Assembly (NCBI GenBank): GCA_040758525.1
Contig: JBFLVQ010000292.1
Location: forward strand, 1-10,951
Source of the DNA: JBFLVQ01 sp040758525
Lineage (GTDB): Bacteria > Acidobacteriota > Blastocatellia > Chloracidobacteriales > JADJPF01
Direction: 5' to 3'
DNA length: 10,951 bases
Shown: positions 1 to 6,255 of the stretch, one piece after another
Position numbering within the stretch: position 1 is the stretch's first letter
How the letters are laid out: each line of letters opens with the position of its first letter
The notes under the pieces: generated by a model
What the model saw: only the letters and a program-made list of their open reading frames with translations
What the model was told of the DNA's origin: nothing
Database searches by the model: none
Program-made: the position numbers and the translations under genes

Positions 1-162
1 GATGTGCTTACACTGGCACGTTATGATTCTAACTTTCTCTTCGAAAGTTTTAATACTCAGCTTGAAGAACAGATCAAGCAGAGTCGTCTCTCGGAGGCCG
101 ATGCCGCCGAATTACGTAGTGAATACGAGAAGTCTATCAATAGTTACACCTACTTGGGTTAG
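1..162 (+). CDS. speA: C-terminal end of probable biosynthetic arginine decarboxylase (partial, 5' end outside window)
   Basis: Reading from base 1 in frame 1 gives an open frame of 53 codons ending in TAG at 160-162. The peptide is mainly charged helix (about residues 14-45) and ends in NSYTYLG. From memory of the family, biosynthetic PLP-dependent arginine decarboxylases (SpeA, arginine to agmatine plus CO2, the first step of polyamine synthesis) end in a helix followed by a (G/S)YTYL tail, and the preceding E-rich helix with a YE dipeptide also fits. No catalytic residue lies in this fragment, so the name rests on the C-terminal tail only. Codon use matches the downstream genes. A frame +2 reading across 2-211 is a shadow: its peptide is rich in Ser and Arg without family features. 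The 45-nt gap to the next gene has no clear terminator, so read-through is plausible. Confidence 0.6.
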   Translation, partial: DVLTLARYDSNFLFESFNTQLEEQIKQSRLSEADAAELRSEYEKSINSYTYLG

Positions 163-207
163 TAAACTATCGACTTTTCCATTAAAGCTACCATTGACAA
201 TTAATTT

Positions 208-1692
208 ATGACTGCTGTAACTCCCAAAGATGCCGCCTCCATTGTGATCTTAAGCAATCCTGAGGATCCCCATATCTATTGGGTGCGTCGTGCTGATGCA
301 CTGGTCTATATGGGTGGGTTTCATGTCTTTCCAGGTGGCCAGCGAGATAGTGGCGATGCAGAGATTAATGTACTCAATGCCCCAGATGCTGATACTGCGA
401 CAATGATAACTTGTGCGATACGTGAAGCCTTTGAGGAGACAGGAGTACTAATTGCGCCTGGTAGTGAGCGATTATCTACTGCACAAATAGGTGAACTGCG
501 TGCAGAATTGATGGCTGAGACTGCTAGCTTTAAGGAGATTCTTAGTAAGGCCAATCTTTCCCTGGATGCTACGCTACTAGCATCGGGTGGGCGCTGGCTA
601 ACTCCACCTTTTGCCCCACGCCGCTTTAATACTTGGTTCTTCACTTGCTGGTTGCCTGCAGGACAGCAGCCTGAAATTATTAATGGTGAGCTGGTTGAAG
701 GTGAATGGATACGCCCTTGTGAAGCATTGGCACGCTGGCAAGCAAGCAAAGTTATGATGGCGCCACCAACAATTCACATTATCCGCACCTTGAGTGGTGG
801 TCTAGACAATCTAGGGGCACGACTAACTTCAATTCCAGAAGCAAATGGTGGACTGGTGCGGCGTATTGAAATGCGCCCTGGTATACTGCTCTTCCCTGTG
901 CGTACCCCGACACTGCCACCCGCCACTCATACTAACTGCTACCTGGTCGGTGGTGAGGAGTTTGTGATTATTGATCCTGCTTCGCCTTATCAAGAGGAGC
1001 AGGCCAGTCTGGCACAATTTATTGATGAGATGATTGCCGCTGGACAGCGTCCACGTGAAATTCTCCTTACACATTTTCATCCGGATCATGTAGGTGGTGT
1101 TGAGGCGCTACGTGCACATCTGGGTGTGCCAGTAGCAGCTCATGAACTGGCACAAGCGCGATTAGGCAATCAGGTAAAGATAGATCGATTCTTAAAAGAT
1201 GGCGATCGTATCAATCTGCCAGGCGATCCAGGTTGGCAGCTAGTAGCACTACATACGCCTGGCCATAGTCGCGATCACTTATGCTTCTATGAGGAGCAGA
1301 GCGGAGCGCTTATCAGTGGTGATCTTATTGTCGGTTTCGGTAGCGTGATCATAGATCCACCAGAAGGTAACATGAAGCAGTACCTGGATTCGCTACGTCG
1401 TGTAGAGGCACTGCCATTGCTTACCGTGCTCTTTGGAGCGCATGGCCCACCTGTAGGTTCAGCACGTGCTAAGGTAGCAGAATATATTTTTCACCGCCTA
1501 GAGAGAGAAACGAATATAATAAAAGCGTTGGGACAAGACGCTAAGACAATTCCTGAGGTGGTGAAGGCAGTCTATACAGATGTACCAGAGAAACTTCATT
1601 CTCTTGCCGAGCGTTCTGTGCTTGCCCATCTAGAGAAATTGCTTGTGGAAGATCGTGTAAAAGAACTGGCTGGCCGCTATCAGCTTGTTTGA
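208..1692 (+). CDS. Nudix hydrolase / metallo-beta-lactamase fusion protein (NUDT19-like plus LACTB2-like)
   Basis: This 494-residue protein has two enzymatic domains. The N-terminal part (about 8-200) is Nudix: GGFHVFPGG at 36-44 and REAFEETGV at 72-80 give the two halves of a Nudix box. They are separated by a much longer stretch than in the canonical GX5EX7REUXEEXGU, a layout known from the NUDT19/RP2 branch, some members of which cleave CoA derivatives. The C-terminal part (about 225-494) is a metallo-beta-lactamase fold hydrolase: THFHPDH carries H289, H291, D293 and H294, followed by H353 in HTPGH, D372 in ISGD and H412 in GAHGP. These are the usual two-metal ligands, all present. A C-terminal helical tail (about 430-494) resembles the winged-helix end of LACTB2-type proteins. 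Both sites look intact. Expected chemistry is hydrolysis of a nucleoside-diphosphate-linked compound and of a thioester, phosphodiester or RNA; the real substrates are unknown. The ATG at 208 has no good ribosome binding site, but a later start would remove the first Nudix strand. Confidence 0.88.
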   Translation: MTAVTPKDAASIVILSNPEDPHIYWVRRADALVYMGGFHVFPGGQRDSGDAEINVLNAPDADTATMITCAIREAFEETGVLIAPGSERLSTAQIGELRAELMAETASFKEILSKANLSLDATLLASGGRWLTPPFAPRRFNTWFFTCWLPAGQQPEIINGELVEGEWIRPCEALARWQASKVMMAPPTIHIIRTLSGGLDNLGARLTSIPEANGGLVRRIEMRPGILLFPVRTPTLPPATHTNCYLVGGEEFVIIDPASPYQEEQASLAQFIDEMIAAGQRPREILLTHFHPDHVGGVEALRAHLGVPVAAHELAQARLGNQVKIDRFLKDGDRINLPGDPGWQLVALHTPGHSRDHLCFYEEQSGALISGDLIVGFGSVIIDPPEGNMKQYLDSLRRVEALPLLTVLFGAHGPPVGSARAKVAEYIFHRLERETNIIKALGQDAKTIPEVVKAVYTDVPEKLHSLAERSVLAHLEKLLVEDRVKELAGRYQLV

Positions 1693-1695
1693 TAT

Positions 1696-1998
1696 ATGGC
1701 ATCTAAAGAACGTCGGCTCTCTGTATATATTCTCAAGCAAGTTCTACTTGCTTTCTCGGTGGCTGCAATTATCTTAGCCATCTACCTGGCTGCTACCAAT
1801 CAGCGTAGGCAGGAAGATTATATTGGCAAACATGCCTACATCACGACCAATGGTAGTTATCTAGGTACTATTAAAGGCCGTGGCCGCTCGACAAAAAGCT
1901 CTCAGCAGGTCTATTTCATAAAGGAGCTGACCGGTGCGGTTATTGAGATTCCCGTGCAATATGTCGAGGTGCGTGCCAAGCCCCCGACCATAGACTGA
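1696..1998 (+). CDS. small single-pass membrane protein, function unknown
   Basis: A 100-residue protein that I do not recognise. A basic N-terminus (KERR) precedes one hydrophobic segment at about 13-33, followed by a basic RR pair and a soluble C-terminal part of about 60 residues. That part is rich in short beta-prone stretches (HAYITTNG, YLGTIKGRG, VYFIKEL, AVIEIPVQYVEV) with glycine turns, suggesting a small SH3-like or PRC-barrel-like beta fold; this is inference from residue pattern. The start codon lies 3 nt after the stop of the Nudix/MBL gene and has no separate ribosome binding site, so it is probably translated by coupling. Basic residues flank the membrane segment on both sides, so orientation cannot be called. 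Codon use matches the neighbours, which supports a real gene. It may be a membrane anchor or adaptor for the upstream hydrolase or simply a co-transcribed gene. Confidence 0.7.
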   Translation: MASKERRLSVYILKQVLLAFSVAAIILAIYLAATNQRRQEDYIGKHAYITTNGSYLGTIKGRGRSTKSSQQVYFIKELTGAVIEIPVQYVEVRAKPPTID

Positions 1999-2038
1999 TC
2001 CGAAATCTACCATTCGCTCTATTTCGTGATCGACTTGC

Positions 2039-2043
2039 AAGGA
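2039..2043 (+). promoter_or_regulatory. ribosome binding site candidate that favours the recO ATG at 2047
   Basis: AAGGA sits 3 nt before the ATG at 2047, which is closer than usual. The alternative in-frame GTG at 2026 has only pyrimidine-rich sequence in front of it and adds seven residues that RecO proteins normally lack. The site and the family N-terminus together favour 2047. Confidence 0.45.
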
Positions 2044-2046
2044 TAT

Positions 2047-2838
2047 ATGGGTCTTCATCAAACGGACGCGTTCATTTTGCGAACCTATCCGCTTGCCGAA
2101 GCACACAAAATCTGTGTGCTACTGACACGCGATAGCGGTTTGATACGCGGTGTCGCACATGGCGCACGGCGACTTAAAAGTCGCTTTGGCGCCAGCCTAG
2201 AACCTTTTACAGAAATCCACCTCACCTATTATGAGAAGGAAGGGCGTGAGCTAGTACGGGTCTCGAATTGCGACATTATACGTTCGCATTTTCTCCAAGC
2301 ATCAAAAACCGAGATTGCTGCTGCACTCTCTTACATTACTGAGCTATTGTGTGAATTTCTTCCTGCTCATGAGCCTAATGAACGGCTCTATCGCTTGGTG
2401 CTGGCAAGCTTAGAGGCGCTGGAGACAGACACACCGGCAACTGCTACAACAACCACAACTGTCTATTTGGATAGTCTATTGCGCTATTTTGAAATCTGGT
2501 TATTGAAACTTTCTGGTTTCTTTCCCGATCTGCAGACTTGCGTTAGCTGTAATCAACCGATCGAGACAGGAGAAGGAGTGTGGTTGGCTGCTGATGGCAC
2601 ACCACAATGCTACAAGTGTAGCGGTGGTCGTGGTACAGGAATTGGCAATGAATTGAAGCGTACTCTTACGATGATGCTGCAATACCGCCCTAGTGCATTT
2701 GCGGCGGCAGCAAAACCATATGAACACTTAGCAGCAATTGGTGAAATCAGCTACCGTCTGATCCGCCGAATTTTGGAGCGCGATCTACGTTCTTACACCT
2801 TAATGAATCAGGTACAGGCTGAAATGCGACGTGGATAA
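2047..2838 (+). CDS. recO: DNA repair protein RecO
   Basis: RecO binds single-stranded DNA and SSB and, with RecR (and RecF), loads RecA at gaps; it also anneals complementary strands. The 263-residue length is normal. The start MGLHQTDAFILRTYPLAEA matches the usual RecO opening (x-TDAIVLRxxxxxEADK), followed by LLTRDSGLIRGVAHGARR, the conserved basic OB-fold strand and loop (about 1-80). A helical domain follows, and a four-cysteine zinc site is formed by C165, C168, C188 and C191 (CVSC...CYKC), as in the zinc-binding RecO group. The C-terminal helices end in LIRRILERDLRSYTLMNQ. A longer version from GTG at 2026 is possible. The gene follows the small membrane protein gene by about 48 nt and precedes ppdK; recO and ppdK lie near each other in various bacteria. 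No damage or truncation is visible. Confidence 0.93.
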   Translation: MGLHQTDAFILRTYPLAEAHKICVLLTRDSGLIRGVAHGARRLKSRFGASLEPFTEIHLTYYEKEGRELVRVSNCDIIRSHFLQASKTEIAAALSYITELLCEFLPAHEPNERLYRLVLASLEALETDTPATATTTTTVYLDSLLRYFEIWLLKLSGFFPDLQTCVSCNQPIETGEGVWLAADGTPQCYKCSGGRGTGIGNELKRTLTMMLQYRPSAFAAAAKPYEHLAAIGEISYRLIRRILERDLRSYTLMNQVQAEMRRG

Positions 2839-2859
2839 AATCTCGTTCCTCATCCACGT
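2829..2859 (+). terminator. hairpin overlapping the recO stop codon (possible terminator without U-tract)
   Basis: ACGTGGAT at 2829-2836 pairs perfectly with ATCCACGT at 2852-2859, with a 15-nt loop. The left arm includes the last recO codons and the first base of the TAA. No run of T follows, so it is not a classical intrinsic terminator. The final T is also the first base of the -35 element of the ppdK promoter candidate. It may act with Rho, stabilise the recO mRNA end, or be chance. Confidence 0.4.
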
Positions 2860-2887
2860 TGACCATATCTACTTGACAGCTTACTAT
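2859..2887 (+). promoter_or_regulatory. sigma70-type promoter candidate for ppdK
   Basis: TTGACC (2859-2864, five of six matches to TTGACA) and TACTAT (2882-2887, four of six to TATAAT) are 17 nt apart. Transcription would start near 2894, leaving a short leader before the ATG at 2923. A perfect TTGACA also occurs at 2873-2878 but has no -10 at suitable spacing. Called from consensus only. Confidence 0.45.
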
Positions 2888-2922
2888 TTGACGAACAACT
2901 GCACTATGAGGATAAGAACATT

Positions 2923-5571
2923 ATGAGCAAAAAGTATGTCTATCTCTTTTCCGGCGGCAAGGCCGAAGGCAATGCGTCAATGAAAGATCTGCTAGGTGGC
3001 AAAGGCGCTGGCCTAGCTGAAATGACCAATGCGGGACTACCCGTACCACCTGGTTTTACCATTAGTACGCAGGCCTGCACTGCTTATTACGCTTCCGGAC
3101 AGCATTTCCCTGAAGGTATGTGGGAAGAATCGCTGGCAGCTATGCATAAGATTGAAGAGGCGACTGGTAAGGGCTTTGGCAATCAAGAGAATCCGTTGTT
3201 AGTTTCGGTGCGCTCCGGCGCCAAGTTCAGTATGCCTGGTATGATGGATACAGTGCTTAATTTGGGCCTCAACGAAGAGACCCTACAAGGGTTAGCACGT
3301 CTTACTAACAACGAGCGATTTGCTTATGATGCCTACCGCCGTTTTATACAGATGTTTGGCAAGATTGTGCTCAATATCGATCCAGAAAAATTTGAGCATA
3401 TTTTCAATGATTACAAGAAGCGGACAGGTGCAAAACAGGATACAGATCTTACTGTCGATACTCTTAAAGAGATCTGCCGAGAATTCAAAGCACGGGTCAA
3501 GCAAGAGACAGGCAACGAATTTCCCACTGATCCATATAAGCAATTAGAAGCGGCAGTAGCTGCTGTCTTTGCCTCCTGGAATGGCAAACGTGCCATCGAT
3601 TATCGACGTGTACATAAGATCTCTGATGATCTTGGCACCGCCGTCAATGTAGTATCGATGGTCTTTGGCAATATGGGCAATGATTCCGGTACTGGGGTAG
3701 CCTTTACACGCAATCCCTCAACAGGTGCAAAGGAACTGTTTGGCGAATATCTTCCCAATGCACAGGGCGAGGATGTTGTCGCAGGTATACGTACACCCAA
3801 GAAGATTGTGCAATTAAAAGAAGACATGGCAGAGGTCTATGATCAGTTTGTTAAGGTAGCGGAGATGCTTGAGCGCCACTATCGTGATGTACAAGACCTG
3901 GAATTCACTATTGAGCGTGGCAAACTCTGGATGCTGCAGACACGCAATGCTAAGCGCACCGGCGCAGCCGCAGTAAAGATTGCTGTTGATATGGTTCATG
4001 AAGGTCTTATTGATAAGGCAACTGCTGTGATGCGTGTTGAGCCTGGCCATTTAGATCAACTGTTACACCCAATGATTGATCCAGAAGCGAAGATTGATCT
4101 GCTTGCCACTGGATTGCCAGCCAGTCCAGGTGCGGCCACCGGCAAGGTAGTCTTCTCTCCTGATGAAGCAGAACAGTTGGCACATGATGGTGAAAAGGTG
4201 ATCTTAGTACGTACCGAGACTTCACCAGAAGATTTTCATGGTATGGTTGCCGCACAGGCAATCGTGACTGCGCGTGGAGGAATGACAAGCCATGCTGCAG
4301 TAGTAGCGCGTGGTATGGGTAAGTGTTGTGTGGCTGGGTGTGATGCCTTGAATATAGACTATCCTAGCGGCGAGTTTAGTGTTGATGGACGTGTAGTACG
4401 TAAAGGCGACTACATTACCGTTGATGGTAGTACCGGTCGTGTGCTTTATGGCCAAGTCAATTTGATTGAGCCGCGTCTGGATGAGAATTTTAGCGAATTT
4501 ATGAATTGGGTGGATGAGTATCGAAAACTACGTGTACGCACCAATGCTGATACTCCTCATGATTCTGAGGTAGCACGTAAGTTTGGTGCCGAAGGTATAG
4601 GCTTATGCCGTACTGAACATATGTTCTTTGAAGGTAATCGTATTGATGCGGTTCGTGAGATGATCGTAGCCAAGACTAAAGAGGAACGCGCCCGTGCGCT
4701 AGAGAAACTTGAACCATTACAGCGTGGCGATTTCTTGGGTATTTTCCAAGCAATGGATGGTTATCCTGTCACCATACGCACACTTGACCCACCACTGCAT
4801 GAGTTTCTCCCGCATGGCAAAGCCGAGATTCTAGCATTAGCAAAAAAACTCAAGATCTCCGCCAAGGCGCTAACCGCCAAGATAGAAAGTCTACATGAAG
4901 CCAATCCTATGCTTGGCCATCGTGGTTGCCGATTGGGTATTGTCTATCCTGAGATTACTGAGATGCAGGCACGTGCTATTTTTACTGCCGCTGTAGAGGC
5001 CAAACGACAAGGAATTAAGGTCTTTCCTGAAGTGATGATTCCACTAGTAAGTGATGTGCGTGAACTAGAATTACAAGCAGAAGTGGTACGCCATATTGCT
5101 AATGAAGTATTTCAACAGACCGGTATTACTGTGGAATATTTAGTAGGAACAATGATCGAGTTGCCACGTGCGGCTCTGACGGCAGACCGTATTGCCCAAG
5201 TAGCCGAATTCTTCTCATTTGGTACTAATGATCTAACTCAGACAACTTATGGATTAAGTCGGGATGATGCAGGCCGCTTCTTACCTTTCTATGTAGAGAA
5301 GAAGATCTTCAAAGATGATCCTTTTCAGGTGTTAGATCAAGAAGGGGTAGGCAAGTTGGTAGAGATAGCAGTACGACTAGGGCGACAGACACGTAGTGAC
5401 ATTAAGGTAGGTATCTGCGGTGAGCATGGTGGCGAACCAAGCAGCGTTATGTTCTGTCATCGCACAGGGCTCAATTATGTAAGTTGTTCACCATACCGTG
5501 TGCCCATTGCCCGCCTAGCAGCCGCACAAGCAGTGCTAGGTGGTGAAAAGGCCGGTTCACAAACCGCTTAA
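2923..5571 (+). CDS. ppdK: pyruvate, phosphate dikinase
   Basis: PPDK interconverts pyruvate + ATP + Pi and PEP + AMP + PPi in the cytoplasm; in bacteria it serves PPi-linked glycolysis or, in reverse, gluconeogenesis. The length of 882 residues is the family norm and all domains are present. The N-terminal ATP-grasp domain (about 1-340) has GGKGAGLAEM near residue 26 and SVRSGAKFSMPGMMDT with R97. The swivelling phosphohistidine domain (about 395-510) has GGMTSHAAVVARGMGK, in which H457 is the phosphorylated histidine and the adjacent T455 is the usual regulatory Thr position. The C-terminal TIM barrel (about 520-875) binds PEP/pyruvate and contains GLCRTEHMFF, the GTNDLTQ motif at 767-773 and GICGEHGG with catalytic C832. 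A ribosome binding site, GAGGA at 2908-2912, lies 10 nt before the ATG. It probably has its own promoter in the recO-ppdK gap. Nothing is broken or missing. Confidence 0.97.
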   Translation: MSKKYVYLFSGGKAEGNASMKDLLGGKGAGLAEMTNAGLPVPPGFTISTQACTAYYASGQHFPEGMWEESLAAMHKIEEATGKGFGNQENPLLVSVRSGAKFSMPGMMDTVLNLGLNEETLQGLARLTNNERFAYDAYRRFIQMFGKIVLNIDPEKFEHIFNDYKKRTGAKQDTDLTVDTLKEICREFKARVKQETGNEFPTDPYKQLEAAVAAVFASWNGKRAIDYRRVHKISDDLGTAVNVVSMVFGNMGNDSGTGVAFTRNPSTGAKELFGEYLPNAQGEDVVAGIRTPKKIVQLKEDMAEVYDQFVKVAEMLERHYRDVQDLEFTIERGKLWMLQTRNAKRTGAAAVKIAVDMVHEGLIDKATAVMRVEPGHLDQLLHPMIDPEAKIDLLATGLPASPGAATGKVVFSPDEAEQLAHDGEKVILVRTETSPEDFHGMVAAQAIVTARGGMTSHAAVVARGMGKCCVAGCDALNIDYPSGEFSVDGRVVRKGDYITVDGSTGRVLYGQVNLIEPRLDENFSEFMNWVDEYRKLRVRTNADTPHDSEVARKFGAEGIGLCRTEHMFFEGNRIDAVREMIVAKTKEERARALEKLEPLQRGDFLGIFQAMDGYPVTIRTLDPPLHEFLPHGKAEILALAKKLKISAKALTAKIESLHEANPMLGHRGCRLGIVYPEITEMQARAIFTAAVEAKRQGIKVFPEVMIPLVSDVRELELQAEVVRHIANEVFQQTGITVEYLVGTMIELPRAALTADRIAQVAEFFSFGTNDLTQTTYGLSRDDAGRFLPFYVEKKIFKDDPFQVLDQEGVGKLVEIAVRLGRQTRSDIKVGICGEHGGEPSSVMFCHRTGLNYVSCSPYRVPIARLAAAQAVLGGEKAGSQTA

Positions 5572-5600
5572 GCGAGCCTCTAACAAACAAAAAAGAAAAC

Positions 5601-5623
5601 AGCCGGTGGTTTGGCCACCGGCT
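5601..5623 (-). terminator. strong hairpin after ppdK; U-tract polarity is for the minus strand
   Basis: GCCGGTGG (5602-5609) and CCACCGGC (5615-5622) form a perfect 8-bp GC-rich stem with a 5-nt loop, extended by an A-T pair at 5601/5623. On the + strand the hairpin is preceded by an A-rich run (5586-5599) and not followed by T's. Read on the - strand the same element is a textbook intrinsic terminator with a long U-rich tail. It may work in both directions, since a stem this stable lies 29 nt after the ppdK stop and is likely to affect ppdK mRNA ends too. Confidence 0.65.
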
Positions 5624-5651
5624 TGACATACCCTTACTGCTCATCTATTAT
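5623..5651 (+). promoter_or_regulatory. near-consensus sigma70-type promoter for the response regulator gene
   Basis: TTGACA at 5623-5628 (perfect -35) and TATTAT at 5646-5651 (five of six for -10) are separated by the ideal 17 nt. Transcription would start near 5658, giving a leader of about 68 nt before the ATG at 5726. The -35 begins on the last base of the preceding hairpin, so this gene appears insulated from ppdK and strongly expressed. Confidence 0.7.
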
Positions 5652-5725
5652 GCTCTCACATTTCGACATATTTTATGTAAGGCTCTATTGAATATCTGAA
5701 ATCAGGGAAAGCTTAGAGGGCGGTA

Positions 5726-6103
5726 ATGAATAGTAGTCTCAAACTGCTGGTAGTTGATGATCAGCCGTTTATTGTCGCGATCTTCGCCGAACTGTTCAGA
5801 ACAGAGTCGATCGAACTATTGAGTGCTTCAAATGGAGAAGACGGGTTAGAGTTGGCCCTACAGCATCGCCCAGATATGATCTTTCTAGATATTGAAATGC
5901 CGATTATGGATGGACTGGCGGTGTGTCGTAAATTACGTGAAGATCCTTATTTTGATTCCATACCAATCTACCTGCTATCGGCCAAAGGTGAAATCCCTAG
6001 TGAGGATGAACAGCAGGCACTACGTATTAGCGGCTATCTTACCAAGCCTTTTAGCCCCCTACAAGTTTACAGTCTGATTAAACAGTATCTCCAATTAAAA
6101 TAA
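5726..6103 (+). CDS. stand-alone CheY-like response regulator (receiver domain only)
   Basis: The 125 residues form one receiver domain with no output domain. Acid pocket residues D11 and D12 follow the first strand (LLVVDD), the phospho-acceptor is D55 (IFLDIEMPIMDG), the switch hydroxyl is S85 (LLSA, Ser in place of the commoner Thr), and K107 sits in the TKPF motif. All catalytic residues for accepting phosphate from a histidine kinase and binding Mg2+ are present. Such proteins act through protein partners, for example flagellar switches, phosphorelays or enzymes. No histidine kinase, che or flagellar gene lies in the window, so the partner is unknown. GAGGG at 5716-5720 is a well-placed ribosome binding site. 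The gene appears monocistronic, with its own strong promoter upstream and another promoter candidate after it. Family assignment is certain; the pathway is not. Confidence 0.93.
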   Translation: MNSSLKLLVVDDQPFIVAIFAELFRTESIELLSASNGEDGLELALQHRPDMIFLDIEMPIMDGLAVCRKLREDPYFDSIPIYLLSAKGEIPSEDEQQALRISGYLTKPFSPLQVYSLIKQYLQLK

Positions 6104-6150
6104 GTCAATATTGTCTGATTACACTGCTTGCTAACTTGCTGCCCAACCGC

Positions 6151-6166
6151 TGCCGGTAGCTCGGCA
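6151..6166 (+). terminator. weak hairpin after the response regulator gene
   Basis: TGCCG (6151-6155) and CGGCA (6162-6166) can pair around a 6-nt loop, followed by TCTT but no real T-run. It lies about 47 nt after the stop. The rest of the gap 6104-6195 shows nothing else. A five-pair stem of this kind can occur by chance. Confidence 0.2.
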
Positions 6167-6195
6167 TCTTAACTGTGCATAAAATTTATCAAGAA

Positions 6196-6223
6196 TTGCA
6201 AATCTGGGTTCCAGTGATATAAT
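6196..6223 (+). promoter_or_regulatory. extended -10 promoter candidate for the M1-like gene block
   Basis: TATAAT at 6218-6223 is a perfect -10 and is preceded by TG at 6215-6216, making an extended -10 element (TGATATAAT). TTGCAA at 6196-6201 is a fair -35 (four of six) at 16-nt spacing. Transcription would start near 6230, about 26 nt before the ATG at 6256. It would drive the M1-like gene and perhaps the two genes after it. Confidence 0.6.
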
Positions 6224-6242
6224 CAACTACTGCTTTATAATT

Positions 6243-6249
6243 AAGGGAG
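6243..6249 (+). promoter_or_regulatory. ribosome binding site that sets the M1-like start at ATG 6256
   Basis: AAGGGAG lies 6 nt before ATG 6256. A TTG at 6253 is in frame and one codon earlier but would leave only 3 nt spacing, so the ATG is preferred. Confidence 0.65.
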
Positions 6250-6255
6250 TTTTTG

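Noticed and set aside
2..211. 69-codon open frame on the + strand at the left edge
   Set aside because: Its peptide is compositionally odd, whereas the frame beginning at base 1 reads like a real C-terminus ending at 162. The two overlap, so the longer one is a shadow.
194..222. TTGACA just before the Nudix/MBL start, as a possible promoter
   Set aside because: The only -10 at workable spacing (TGTAAC near 216-221) is poor and lies inside the gene, which would remove the first Nudix strand.
321..749. 142-codon open frame on the - strand inside the Nudix domain
   Set aside because: It is fully antisense to a gene with clear motifs, and its Ser/Arg-rich peptide has no family features.
2873..2901. 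Perfect TTGACA at 2873-2878 as the ppdK -35
   Set aside because: No -10-like hexamer lies 16-18 nt downstream; CACTAT is 23 nt away. The TTGACC/TACTAT pair at 17 nt is better.
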